Below, one piece after another: positions 42,460 through 51,278 of a stretch of 64,000 nt of DNA (position 1 is the first letter of the stretch; each line of letters opens with the position of its first letter). Under the pieces are notes generated by a model that saw only the letters and a list, made by a program, of their open reading frames with translations, did no database searches and was not told the DNA's origin. The translations under genes were made by a program, and so were the position numbers. Origin of the DNA: Frateuria hangzhouensis (GTDB lineage Bacteria > Pseudomonadota > Gammaproteobacteria > Xanthomonadales > Rhodanobacteraceae); NCBI RefSeq assembly GCF_026410505.1, contig NZ_JAPMIU010000001.1, positions 124,001 to 188,000 of the forward strand, read 5' to 3'.

Positions 42460-44049
42460 CTACGCGTCCGCCACCGCCCGATCCATTCCCTGCCCGCTCC
42501 GTGCGGCATGTTCCCGGCACATCTGCTCGACCAACGCACGATGGTCCGGCAGGTCGCCCAGCGCCATCGTGGCCGCCTGGCGGATCATCGCGAACTCGCG
42601 CTGCGCCGCGGCCAGGTGCGGATAGGCGCTGCGCATCGCGTCCAGGTCGGTCTTGAACTCCATGCCGTAGAGGACGTACTGCCAACTGCCGGGCATGAAC
42701 ATCTCCAGGTCGGTGACGAAATCCAGCCGGTGCGGCGGGCGATGGCGCCACAGCGCCAGGCGGTCGCGCAGGGTCGATGGGATGCTTGCCGCATCGGTGT
42801 TGTCGATCCAGAACCCGTGGTCACGGCGTCGGGTCAGGCAGTAGTGCATCTTGATGAAGTCGATGATGCGCTCGTAGCGCGCCACGATCATGGCGTTGTA
42901 GTGGCGGGCGGCGCGGTCCATCTCGTCCAGCTCGACCGGCAGCAGGTGGGTGATCAGGTAGGCGCCCAGTTCTACCAGCGCGATGCCCGTCGACTCCAGC
43001 GGCTCGACGAAGCCGCCGGCGAGGCCGACCGCCACGCAGTTGCCGCGCCAGTGCTCGGGCCGATAGCCGGTCTCGAAGCCGATGTGCAGCGCCTCGAGCG
43101 CTTCGGCCTGCCGGCCCACGTAGCCGCGCACCACTTCTTCGGCCCGCGTGGCGTCACTGTGTCGCGAGGAGTAAACGTAGCCGATCCCGCGCCGCTGCTG
43201 CAGGCCGATGTCCCAGATCCAGCCGGCCTCCTGCGCGGTGGCGCGGGTGAACGGCAGGATCGGCGTGTCCGGGCGCGGATAAGGCACCTGCAGCGCCACG
43301 GCGCGGTCGGCGAACAGCACGTCGCGCCGGCTGTGGAACGGCGAGTGCAGCGCGCCGCCGATCAGGTGCCCGCGCAGGCCGGTGCAGTCGATGTAGAGAT
43401 CGGCCGACAGCGCACCGAGCTCGCGGGTGACGATGCGCGCGATGTGGCCGCGCTCGTCCAGCTCGGCGCGCTCGACGGTCGCCAGGTGCCGCCTGATACC
43501 GAGCCCCTGGCCGTGCTCGGCCAGCGTGGCGGCGAAACAGGCGGCATCGAAGTGGTAGGCATGGTTGAGCGGCCCCTGGTAGTCCGGATCGCCGGCCCGT
43601 CTGGGCGCGCGGCCGTGGTCGGCCACGCACTGTTGCATGGTCACCGCGTCGGCGAAGGCCATGCCCTCGGGCGCGCCACCGAGCAGCCAGTACGGCAGCA
43701 GTTCCGGGCTGCCGCTGCGCTGGCTGGGCTGGCTGAAGGGATGGAAGAATCGGTCCGCGCCCGCCGCGCCGGGCGGCCGCACCCAGTTCACGTACTGGAT
43801 GCCCTGCTTGTAGGTGGCGCTGGCGCCGACCAGGAAGCGCCGCTCGTCCAGACCGATCGCCGCCAGCGTGCCGCGGATCGACGGAAACGTGGCCTCGCCC
43901 ACGCCGATCAGGGCGATGTAGGGCGATTCGACCAGTTCCACGGCGATGCCATCGGGCGCCGCGGCGTTGACGATCTTGGCCAGGTAACAGGCCGTCAGCC
44001 AGCCGGCCGTGCCACCGCCGACAACCAGGATCCTGCGCATGCGTGCCAT
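42460..44049 (-). CDS. Flavin-dependent tryptophan-halogenase homologue 2
   Basis: 529 residues. Keeps the FAD motif GGGTAGW (11-17), the Lys after SATYKQGIQY (K81) and FVEPLESTGIAL, but the diagnostic WxWxIP motif is changed to WIWDIG (277-282), losing the Pro. The altered position may mean a different or lost halogenating activity. GGGAG precedes the ATG at 44049. It is divergent from TonB receptor 2, with two LacI-type palindromes between them, so the pair is probably co-regulated. Confidence 0.88.
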   Translation of the reverse strand: MARMRRILVVGGGTAGWLTACYLAKIVNAAAPDGIAVELVESPYIALIGVGEATFPSIRGTLAAIGLDERRFLVGASATYKQGIQYVNWVRPPGAAGADRFFHPFSQPSQRSGSPELLPYWLLGGAPEGMAFADAVTMQQCVADHGRAPRRAGDPDYQGPLNHAYHFDAACFAATLAEHGQGLGIRRHLATVERAELDERGHIARIVTRELGALSADLYIDCTGLRGHLIGGALHSPFHSRRDVLFADRAVALQVPYPRPDTPILPFTRATAQEAGWIWDIGLQQRRGIGYVYSSRHSDATRAEEVVRGYVGRQAEALEALHIGFETGYRPEHWRGNCVAVGLAGGFVEPLESTGIALVELGAYLITHLLPVELDEMDRAARHYNAMIVARYERIIDFIKMHYCLTRRRDHGFWIDNTDAASIPSTLRDRLALWRHRPPHRLDFVTDLEMFMPGSWQYVLYGMEFKTDLDAMRSAYPHLAAAQREFAMIRQAATMALGDLPDHRALVEQMCREHAARSGQGMDRAVADA

Positions 44050-44116
44050 ACACTCTCCCGACGATGTTGCGTAGCAACAAGCCAAGCACGGATTTCCGCG
44101 CTAGCATCCCCTTGTC

Positions 44117-44132
44117 ATGACAGCGCTGTCAT
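44117..44132. promoter_or_regulatory. LacI-type operator (type B), site 1
   Basis: ATGACAGCGCTGTCAT, a perfect 16-bp palindrome with central CG, in the space between halogenase 2 and TonB receptor 2. The second site follows with 21 nt centre-to-centre spacing, about two helical turns. Confidence 0.8.
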
Positions 44133-44137
44133 CGTAA

Positions 44138-44153
44138 TTGACAGCGCTGTCAT
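44138..44153. promoter_or_regulatory. LacI-type operator (type B), site 2
   Basis: TTGACAGCGCTGTCAT, identical in the 14-nt core TGACAGCGCTGTCA to site 1 and to the site before the GH3 gene. Its left end TTGACA matches a sigma-70 -35 element on the plus strand, so repressor binding would block the receptor promoter. Confidence 0.8.
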
Positions 44154-44216
44154 GTGCAGGCTACCGCAAGTCCACGACTACTGCATGTCCACGACGATCT
44201 GGGGAGAGGGGTCACC

Positions 44217-46619
44217 ATGAAACTACGCTACTCGGCTTTGTACGTCGCCATGGCTGCCGTGTTCGCATCCGGCGCCGTCCACGCCACCCAGGATGCCGCT
44301 CCGAAGGACGGAGCCGACGGCAAAAAGGTGACCAACCTCGACGGCGTGCAGGTCACCGCGACCAAGCGCGAGACGCCGCTGCAGAAAACCCCGGTCGCGA
44401 TCAGCGTGATCAGCGCCGACGCGCTGGAGAAGGAACGGGTGATGACCGTGCAGGACATCACCCGGCTGGTACCCGGATTCCAGGCCACTTCGCAGGGCGA
44501 CCACGGCGTGGTCACCCTGACCATGCGCGGCATCGGCAACGACAGCGCCAAGACCGAATATGCCGATCCGGAAGTGGCGATGTTCATCGACGGCGTGTAC
44601 TCGCCGCGGCCGGAAGCGGCCGCCGGCCTGCTGCTGGACATCGAAAGCGTCGAGGTGCTGCGCGGTCCGCAAGGCACGCTGTGGGGCCGCAACTCCACCG
44701 CGGGCGTGGTCAACTTCCAGACCGGCAAGCCCGACCTGGGCGGCTTCTTCGGCAATGCCCAGTTCGACCTGGGCAACTACAACCGCGTGGGCACGCGCGC
44801 CATGGTGAATCTGCCCATCAGCAGCACGTTCGCGATGCGCGTAGCGGTGGCGCAGGAGCAGCACGACGGCTACGTCGACTACCAGAATCCGACCCGGCAA
44901 TTGCCCAGCGTCGCCCAGCAGCAGGCCACCTACCTCGCCAGCGGCGGCACGCTGGACACGTTCCAGCCGATCAACGCCAGCAACTACGTCACCGGCGGCG
45001 ACAAGTACAACGCCCAGGACCAGTCCGCCGCGCGCATCAGCGCGCTGTGGAAGCCCAGCGACGCGTTCACCTGGAACCTCTCCTACGAGTACTTCCGCGA
45101 CCGCGGCACGCCCGGCATGAGCCTGATGCAGCAGCCGCGCGCGGGACAGGATTTCTGGTCGGCGCTGATCGACACCGCGCCCTACCTCAAGCGCGACTCC
45201 CACACGGTGCGCAGCCGGATGGATTTCAACATCGGCGACACCATGACGCTGAGCTACGTCGCCGGCTACAACCGCTTCTCCGGCAAGAGCAACTACGACC
45301 AGGACAACGGCGCGCAGGTGCCCACCAGCTTCACCACCGGCGCCGCCAACCAGGCCGACCGCACCAACTTTTCCAACTACAAGAGCTACAGCCACGAGCT
45401 GGACCTGAAGTCCGCCGGCGACAACACGGTCGACTGGATCCTCGGCGCCTACTACGCGGCCGAAGACAACAACATCCGTTTCGACATCCCGATCATGAAC
45501 GGGACGCCGCAAGGCACGGTCAGCTGGCAGGGTTCGTTCATCCAGCCCAAGGAAACGGTGAAGACCACCGCATTCTTCGGCCAGGCCACCTGGAACATCA
45601 CCGACCGACTGCGCCTGACCGGCGGCGCGCGCTGGTCCAAGGACAAGAAGGAAAACGAGGGCGGTCGCGGCTGGGGCTGGGCCTACGACCCGACCGTGCC
45701 GCAGGTGCCGATCTCGCCGGACGTGGAACCGGGCGACGTGGGTTTCAACGTCTCCACCGTCAACGACGCGAAATACGACAAGAGCAAGGCCACCTGGCTG
45801 GCGCGGCTGGACGCCGACGTGGGCACGCACGGCCTCGTGTATGCCAGCGTCTCAACGGGCTACAAGTCCGGCGGCACGCAGGACGCCGGCACGCTTTACG
45901 AGCCCGAAACGCTGACCAACTACGAGGTCGGCTCCAAGTTCAGCTTCCTCGACGGCCACCTGACCTGGAACAGCGCGATCTACTACGAGCGCTTCAAGAA
46001 CTTCCAGCTCGCCGCGCCGATCACCTACCCCGACGGCAACCGCGGCCTGGGATTCTCCAACGTCAAGGGCGTCACCAAGGTGTGGGGCTTCGAGACCGAG
46101 CTGGCGCTGTCCGGCCAGGACGACCGGTTCAACCTGGTGTTCTCGGCGATCCCGAAGAAGGAACTGGGCACGCTGCTCTACGCCGGCAGCAACGACTACC
46201 AGGGCCTGCCCGCCTGCGACCCGGTCTCGGGCATCAGCAACTGCGTCGACGTCACCGGCAACGACCTCCCGCATGCGCCCAACGCCTCGCTCACCGTCAT
46301 CTACGAGCACGACTTCCGCCTCGGCAACGGCGGTCGCCTGACCCCGCGCATCTCGGCCCAATACCAGAGTGCGCAGTGGCTGAGCACGTTCAACCTGGGC
46401 GACGGCGACAAGCAGGATGCCTATGGCCGCGGCGACATCTCGCTGCGCTACACCGAGCCGCAGGACCGCTGGTGGGTCTCGGCCTACGTGCAGAACGTCA
46501 CCGACGGCAAGGTGCGCACCAGCGCGGGCCGTTTCGCCCTGCCCGACGGCAGCTTCATCTACACCTCGCAGTACCTGCCGCCGCGCACCTACGGCGTCAG
46601 CGTGGGCGTCTGGTTCTAG
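44217..46619 (+). CDS. TonB-dependent receptor 2
   Basis: 800 residues. Signal peptide (about 1-24), then the TonB-box-like LDGVQVTATKRETPLQ, plug (VAISVISADALEKERV, VTLTMRGIGND, GVYSPRPEAAAGLLLDIESVEVLRGPQGTLWGRNSTAGVVNFQT) and barrel ending in YGVSVGVWF. This is the smaller receptor class with the LRGPQGTLWGRN signature, often used for siderophores or for aromatic and sugar substrates. GGGGAG precedes the ATG at 44217. Shared operators with the GH3 gene suggest a beta-glucoside-related substrate. A strong terminator follows. Confidence 0.93.
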   Translation: MKLRYSALYVAMAAVFASGAVHATQDAAPKDGADGKKVTNLDGVQVTATKRETPLQKTPVAISVISADALEKERVMTVQDITRLVPGFQATSQGDHGVVTLTMRGIGNDSAKTEYADPEVAMFIDGVYSPRPEAAAGLLLDIESVEVLRGPQGTLWGRNSTAGVVNFQTGKPDLGGFFGNAQFDLGNYNRVGTRAMVNLPISSTFAMRVAVAQEQHDGYVDYQNPTRQLPSVAQQQATYLASGGTLDTFQPINASNYVTGGDKYNAQDQSAARISALWKPSDAFTWNLSYEYFRDRGTPGMSLMQQPRAGQDFWSALIDTAPYLKRDSHTVRSRMDFNIGDTMTLSYVAGYNRFSGKSNYDQDNGAQVPTSFTTGAANQADRTNFSNYKSYSHELDLKSAGDNTVDWILGAYYAAEDNNIRFDIPIMNGTPQGTVSWQGSFIQPKETVKTTAFFGQATWNITDRLRLTGGARWSKDKKENEGGRGWGWAYDPTVPQVPISPDVEPGDVGFNVSTVNDAKYDKSKATWLARLDADVGTHGLVYASVSTGYKSGGTQDAGTLYEPETLTNYEVGSKFSFLDGHLTWNSAIYYERFKNFQLAAPITYPDGNRGLGFSNVKGVTKVWGFETELALSGQDDRFNLVFSAIPKKELGTLLYAGSNDYQGLPACDPVSGISNCVDVTGNDLPHAPNASLTVIYEHDFRLGNGGRLTPRISAQYQSAQWLSTFNLGDGDKQDAYGRGDISLRYTEPQDRWWVSAYVQNVTDGKVRTSAGRFALPDGSFIYTSQYLPPRTYGVSVGVWF

Positions 46620-46676
46620 CCGCCGTCGCCGCATCGCTCCCCCGGGCGGCGGAAATCTCCCCTTCCGGCCGCCACT

Positions 46677-46707
46677 GGATGCCCCGGTAACGGGGCATCC
46701 TTTTTTT
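46677..46707 (+). terminator. Rho-independent terminator after TonB receptor 2
   Basis: GGATGCCCCG pairs with CGGGGCATCC around a GTAA loop and is followed by TTTTTTT (46701-46707). Confidence 0.92.
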
Positions 46708-46723
46708 AATGGCGCAGGCGCGC

Positions 46724-46783
46724 GGGGTGGGCTTCAGCCCACCATCGGCCGTGCGGAAAGGTGGGCCGAAGCCCACCCTACGG
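46724..46783. repeat. Family 1 inverted repeat, copy 2
   Basis: Arms GGGTGGGCTTCAGCCCACC and its complement (with CCGAAG in the right arm) around an 18-nt centre, just after the terminator of TonB receptor 2. Confidence 0.8.
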
Positions 46784-46796
46784 TGTCGGCGGGTGA

Positions 46797-46952
46797 CGGT
46801 ATGCGAGCGACATCGCCATCGAAAGAGACCCGGCAACGGCGCGCTCTTTTCAAGCAGCCCGATGCGTAGGGTGGCGGTATGCGCGCGGCATCGCTATCGA
46901 AGGAGGCCCCGGCAACGGCGCGCTTTTTTCAAGCAGCGCGATGCGTAGGGTG
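46797..46952. repeat. Two tandem 78-bp direct repeats between family 1 elements
   Basis: Two imperfect head-to-tail copies (46797-46874 and 46875-46952), each starting CGGTATGCG and ending with GATGCGTAGGGTGG. They share CAACGGCGCGCT and TTTTCAAGCAGC. Each copy ends with the outer arm of a family 1 element, so the block looks like an expanded repeat unit. No gene is seen here. Confidence 0.75.
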
Positions 46953-47005
46953 GGCTTCAGCCCACCATCGGCCGTGCGGGAAAGGTGGGCTGAAGCCCAC
47001 CCTAC
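46945..47005. repeat. Family 1 inverted repeat, copy 3
   Basis: GTAGGGTGGGCTTCAGCCCA and its complement around an 18-nt centre almost identical to copy 2 (ATCGGCCGTGCGG). The TAG stop codon of the minus-strand MFS gene (47002-47004) is the end of the right arm. Confidence 0.85.
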
Positions 47006-48405
47006 GGCCTGCGGCAGCGGCCGATATCACGCAACCGGTGGCCGGCCATCAGCTTGCGTTCGATCTGCTCCAGCGTGACGCCGCGGGTTTCGGGCACCCA
47101 CAGCGCGGTGACCAGGATGAACGCGAGATTGAGCCCGGCGTAGAGCCAGAACGTGGCGGCGTGGCCGATGCCGTTGAGCAGCGACAGGAAGGTGGCGCCC
47201 ACCAGCATGTTCGCCGTCCAGTTGACGAAGGTGGAACAGGCGATGCCGAAGTCGCGACCGCGCAGGGGCTGCACTTCCGAACAGAGCGTCCACACGAGCG
47301 GCCCGGCCGAAGTCGCGAAGCCGACGATGAACACCAGCAGCATGGCCACGGTGAACCACTGCGCGGCAGGCGTATCCGTGCCCAGGTACATCATGCTGCC
47401 GACCGCGCCCAGGCTCACCGCCATGACCGCGAAGCCGGCATACAGGATCGGCTTGCGCCCGAGCCGGTCGACCAGCGCGATGGCGATGAAGGTGGCCAGC
47501 AGGTTGGTCAGGCCCACGATCGCGGTGGTCCACATCTGCGCGCTGGTGCCGAAGCCCACCCCCGCGAAGATGCGCGGCGCGTAGTACATGATCACGTTGA
47601 TGCCGGTCAGCTGCTGCATCACCTGCAGCGCCACGCCCAACGCCACCGAGCGGCGGAAATTGCGGTTGCGGCGGAACAGGTTCCAGCCGTGCTGCGGCGC
47701 CTCGAGCTGCGCCTGGATGCCGGCCATCTCGCGCGCGACCACCGCGTCGTCGCCACGCAGCCGCGAGAGTATCGTGGCCGCCTCTTCGCGGCGCCCGCGC
47801 AGCAGCAGCCAGCGCGGGCTCTCCGGCAGCACCAGCATGCCCAGCAGGAACAGCGCGCCGGGAATCGCGATGATGCCGAGCATCCAGCGCCAGGCGCCGG
47901 TGTAGCTGAAGGCCAGGTCGGACAGGAAGGCGACGAAGATGCCGAGGGTGATCATCAGCTGGTAGGTGCCGATCATCGCGCCGCGGATGTGCTCCGGCGC
48001 CACTTCGGCCAGGTACATCGGCGCGGTGAACGTGGCCACGCCGATGGCCAGGCCCAGCGCCAGCCGCGCGCCGACCAGCGCGGCCGGCGACCAGGCCAGG
48101 CCGCACAGCAGCGAACCGGCCACGAACAACGCGGCGCTCAGCACCAGCGAGCGTTTGCGGCCCAGCGCCGCCGACAGCCAGCCGGCACCGGCCGCGCCCA
48201 GCGCCGCGCCCAGCATCATGGCGCTGACGATCCACTCGATGGTGCGGTCGTCGATGGCGAATTCGGCCTGGACGAAGGCGGTGGCACCGGAGATCACGCC
48301 GATGTCCAGCCCGAACATCAGTCCGGCCAGTGCGGCCAGCGCGCAGGTCAGCAGGGTGGTCGCACGTGCGCGGGCGGCGGCGGGCGCAAGGGCGATCGCG
48401 TTCAT
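47002..48405 (-). CDS. MFS sugar transporter (sugar porter family)
   Basis: 467 residues, 12 membrane segments. Sugar-porter signatures: DIGVISGA in TM1, GWLSAALGRKRSL (loop 2-3), PESPRWLL after TM6, QQLTGINVIMYYAP in TM7 and PETRGVTLEQIE at the end. It probably imports the hexose or disaccharide released by the GH3 enzyme. The start ATG overlaps the bglX-type gene stop by 4 nt (ATGA), so the two form an operon. The stop codon lies in a family 1 repeat. Confidence 0.93.
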   Translation of the reverse strand: MNAIALAPAAARARATTLLTCALAALAGLMFGLDIGVISGATAFVQAEFAIDDRTIEWIVSAMMLGAALGAAGAGWLSAALGRKRSLVLSAALFVAGSLLCGLAWSPAALVGARLALGLAIGVATFTAPMYLAEVAPEHIRGAMIGTYQLMITLGIFVAFLSDLAFSYTGAWRWMLGIIAIPGALFLLGMLVLPESPRWLLLRGRREEAATILSRLRGDDAVVAREMAGIQAQLEAPQHGWNLFRRNRNFRRSVALGVALQVMQQLTGINVIMYYAPRIFAGVGFGTSAQMWTTAIVGLTNLLATFIAIALVDRLGRKPILYAGFAVMAVSLGAVGSMMYLGTDTPAAQWFTVAMLLVFIVGFATSAGPLVWTLCSEVQPLRGRDFGIACSTFVNWTANMLVGATFLSLLNGIGHAATFWLYAGLNLAFILVTALWVPETRGVTLEQIERKLMAGHRLRDIGRCRRP

Positions 48406-50966
48406 GGCGTGGTCTCCGGGCCGTCGCAGGTGAGCGTCTGGTCCGCCACCGTGCCGAGCGAGACTTCGGTGATGTCGATCCGCTCACCGGGGTGGCCGGT
48501 CCACACGAACGGGCGGTCCAGCCGCGCCATGTCGGCGCCGGCATCGCGGAAGCATTTCAGCGGGACGCCCACGCGCAGCCACTGGTCGTGCGGCAGCGCC
48601 GACAACTGCTCGCCCACCGGCACGTCCGCACCGCAGCGCTCGCCACAGGTGACGCCGATCGCCGCGCCCTGCGGCGGCAACGCGTCGATGCGCAGCGTGG
48701 TCACCAGCAACACGTCGCCGTTGGTCTGGCGTTCCAGGTCCAGCGGCCCGGGCGCGACCAGCGCCGCGCGCGCGCTGCCGTGGCCGGCCCAGTCGAGCCG
48801 GCGCGCGTCTTCCTGCGCCCGGCGGTCGAACGCGCTGACGCGCAGGCTGCCGTCGGCGGTGGCGGCCGGCGTGGCGGTGACGTCCGCGGCCGCGCCGTCG
48901 GCGCCGGTCAGGCGCAGCGTGAAACCGTGGGCTGGCTTGCCATGGCTGAAATAGATGCCGGCGCGGGCGCGGCTCAGGTCCACGCCGGCGACCTCGGGCA
49001 GCGGGGCGGATACGTCGTGGTCGGCGTAGGTCAGGCCGAAGCCGTACGGGTACTGCGGCGCCTCGCCACGCGCAGCGGCGGCCACGGGAATCCGCGCCGC
49101 CGTGCGTGGCCAGGCGTAGGCCAGCTTGCCGTGGAAGTCGTGGGCGATACGCCCGTCCGCGGTGCGCAGCAGTACGTCGGCGACGCCCTCCCCTTCACTG
49201 CCCGGCAGCCAGGCCACCACGAAGGCGTCGGACGCATTGATCTCCCGGTTCATCCATAGCGGCCGGCCGGTGAGGAACACCGCCACCACCGGCACGCCCT
49301 GCCCGCGCAGGCGGCGCAGCAGTTCCAGGTCGTGGTCGTCGCCGGGGCGGTAGGCCAGGTTGGGCAGGTCGCCCTGGAACTCGGCGTAGGGATCCTCGCC
49401 GAACACCACGATGGCGACGTCCGGCTTGTGTTCGTAGTGGCCGTCGACCGCCAGCTCGGCGCTGCCGCCGGCGGCCTGCACCTGCTGGCGGATGCCCTGC
49501 CAGATCGAGGTGGCGCCGGGGAAATCGGCGTTGGTCAGGCCCGTGCCCTGCCAGGTCAGCGTCCAGCCGCCGTTCTGTTTGGAAATGTCGTCGGCGCCGT
49601 CGCCGGTGACCAGCACGCGCTTGAGCGGATCGATCGGCAGCACGCCGCCCTGGTTCTTCAGCAGCACCAGCGATTCGCGCACCGCGCGACGCGCCAGTTC
49701 GCGGTGCGCGGGGTTGCCGATCACCGTGGCCGAGCGCGCCACCAGCGGATTGGCCGAGGGTGGGCCGGCCTCGAACATGCCCAGCCGCAGCTTCACCCGC
49801 AGGATGCGGCGGACGGCGTCGTCCACGCGGGCCATCGGGATTACCCCCGCCTTCACCTCGGCCAAGGTGTTGACGTACAGACCCTTCCAGGAATCGGGCG
49901 CCTCCAGCATGTCCAGCCCGGCGTTGTAGGCCACCGGGCAGTCCTCGTTGGTGCAGCCGGGCACCTGGCCGTGCGCGTTCCAGTCGCCGAGCACGATGCC
50001 GTCGAAGCCCATGCGCCCCTTCAGCACGTCGATGACCAGGCCCTTGTTGCCGGCCATCTTGACGCCGTTCCAGCTGGAGAAGGAAATCATCACCACCTGC
50101 ACGCCCGCCTCGATCGCCGGCGGATAGCCGGCGGCGTGGACGTCGCGCAGCACGGTCTCGGGCACCTGCGCGTCGCCCTGGTCCTTGCCGCCCTGCGTGC
50201 CGCCGTCGCCGACGAAGTGCTTGGCGGTGGCGATCACGTGGCTGGCATCGAGGAACTGCGGCGTGCCGGGGCGGCCTTCGAGCCCCGCCACCACCGCGCC
50301 GGCGTAGCGGGCGACCAACGCCGGGTCCTGCGAATAGCCCTCGTAGGCGCGGCCCCAGCGCTCGTCCTGCGGCACCGTGAGGGTGGGCGCGAAGGTCCAG
50401 TTGATGCCGCTGGCGCGCAGTTCCAGCGCGGTGACCTTGCCGATCTCGTGGATCAGCTGCGGGTCGCGCGTGGCGCCCAGGCCCACGTTCTGCGGAAACA
50501 GCGTGCTGCCGACCAGGTTGTTGTGCCCGTGCACCGCATCGATGCCGAACAGCACCGGGATCGCCAGGCGCCCGCCGGTGGTGTCCATCGAAGCCTCGTA
50601 GAACGCGTCGGCCAGCTTCTGCCACTGCGCCGCGGTGCCGTACTGGCCGCCGTCCGGGCCGGAATTGCCACCGGCCAGGATCGAGCCAAGGCGGTAGGTG
50701 CGCACGTCCTCCGGCGTCACGTGTTTGATATCGGCCTGGATCATCTGGCCGACCTTGTCCTCCACCGACATCTTCGCCATCAGCGCGTCGATGCGGGCCT
50801 CGAGCGCGGGGTCCGGCGGCAGCGGCGAGCGCACCCGGGGCCAGATCTCGGGATGGATGGTGGCGTCGGCCGCCAGCACGGGAGCAAGGGTCATGGGCAG
50901 CACGCCAAGGAGTGGGACGGCCAGCAGGAGGCGATGCAGAAACGATGGTGGAGGCGGCGAAGGCAC
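48402..50966 (-). CDS. Exported GH3 beta-glucosidase (glucan 1,4-beta-glucosidase type)
   Basis: 854 residues from a GTG at 50966. Signal peptide, then GH3 N-terminal barrel (MSVEDKVGQMIQADIKHV, GIDAVHGHNN, WTFAPTLTVPQDERWGRAYEGYSQDP, AKHFVGDGGTQGGKDQGD) with the nucleophile D328 in VLGDWNAH. The second alpha/beta domain (LLKNQGGVLPID) and a roughly 200-residue C-terminal domain like that of ExoP-type exo-glucanases follow. An ATG at 51017 would lengthen it by 17 residues but sits only 11 nt from the type B operator, whose TTGACA could be the -35 box, placing the transcript start inside that extension. The start is therefore uncertain. Confidence 0.9.
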   Translation of the reverse strand: MPSPPPPSFLHRLLLAVPLLGVLPMTLAPVLAADATIHPEIWPRVRSPLPPDPALEARIDALMAKMSVEDKVGQMIQADIKHVTPEDVRTYRLGSILAGGNSGPDGGQYGTAAQWQKLADAFYEASMDTTGGRLAIPVLFGIDAVHGHNNLVGSTLFPQNVGLGATRDPQLIHEIGKVTALELRASGINWTFAPTLTVPQDERWGRAYEGYSQDPALVARYAGAVVAGLEGRPGTPQFLDASHVIATAKHFVGDGGTQGGKDQGDAQVPETVLRDVHAAGYPPAIEAGVQVVMISFSSWNGVKMAGNKGLVIDVLKGRMGFDGIVLGDWNAHGQVPGCTNEDCPVAYNAGLDMLEAPDSWKGLYVNTLAEVKAGVIPMARVDDAVRRILRVKLRLGMFEAGPPSANPLVARSATVIGNPAHRELARRAVRESLVLLKNQGGVLPIDPLKRVLVTGDGADDISKQNGGWTLTWQGTGLTNADFPGATSIWQGIRQQVQAAGGSAELAVDGHYEHKPDVAIVVFGEDPYAEFQGDLPNLAYRPGDDHDLELLRRLRGQGVPVVAVFLTGRPLWMNREINASDAFVVAWLPGSEGEGVADVLLRTADGRIAHDFHGKLAYAWPRTAARIPVAAAARGEAPQYPYGFGLTYADHDVSAPLPEVAGVDLSRARAGIYFSHGKPAHGFTLRLTGADGAAADVTATPAATADGSLRVSAFDRRAQEDARRLDWAGHGSARAALVAPGPLDLERQTNGDVLLVTTLRIDALPPQGAAIGVTCGERCGADVPVGEQLSALPHDQWLRVGVPLKCFRDAGADMARLDRPFVWTGHPGERIDITEVSLGTVADQTLTCDGPETTP

Positions 50967-51027
50967 GGCGGGGAAGCTCCCGGGCGGGCGTGTCGTGGCA
51001 CGCGTGACAAACCGCATAGTGACAGGA

Positions 51028-51043
51028 ATGACAGCGCTGTCAA
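51028..51043. promoter_or_regulatory. LacI-type operator (type B) upstream of the GH3-MFS operon
   Basis: ATGACAGCGCTGTCAA, core identical to the two sites at 44117 and 44138. On the minus strand it begins TTGACA, a perfect -35 hexamer. Located just before the GH3 gene. Confidence 0.8.
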
Positions 51044-51278
51044 TTCGCTGTGCAGCAGATTGGCTGGCGCCGGGTCAACCTGATAAAGGCCGGGCGTTGG
51101 GGGGGAGCAGCGGTGCGGCGGTCGCAGGCATGCCGGTGGCGATGACGCCGGAGTCGTTTAGGAGTGCACCTGTGCGCGCCGGTATGGCCTCGACATGGCA
51201 TGGCGGTCGCGCACAAGTGCGCTCCTGCAATGGAGCCGTTGTGGCGGTCTCGCGATTGCGCGATGCGATCGACGTTGC
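51044..51278. other. Intergenic region between the GH3 operon and the LacI gene
   Basis: Together with the operator this makes about 310 bp without a gene. It contains a family 2 inverted repeat (51158-51230); otherwise I see nothing. Confidence 0.5.
51158..51230. repeat. Family 2 inverted repeat, copy 2
   Basis: TTAGGAGTGCACCTGTGCGC and the complementary GCGCACAAGTGCGCTCCTGC around a 30-nt centre. Confidence 0.8.

Noticed and set aside
39960-42539. An 859-codon minus-strand frame opposite the GH31 gene
   Set aside because: Antisense shadow with the same biased composition; the GH31 catalytic motifs prove the plus strand is coding.
42292-44220. A 642-codon plus-strand frame over halogenase 2
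   Set aside because: Complement of the halogenase; no motifs, and it would run through the operator sites.
44138-46690. A second plus-strand frame of 850 codons over TonB receptor 2
   Set aside because: Overlaps the receptor in another frame, Arg/Gly/Pro-rich, no domain; the receptor frame has signal peptide, plug and barrel.
46797-46952. Tandem repeats considered as a CRISPR array
   Set aside because: Only two long imperfect units without short repeats and unique spacers, and no cas genes in the window.
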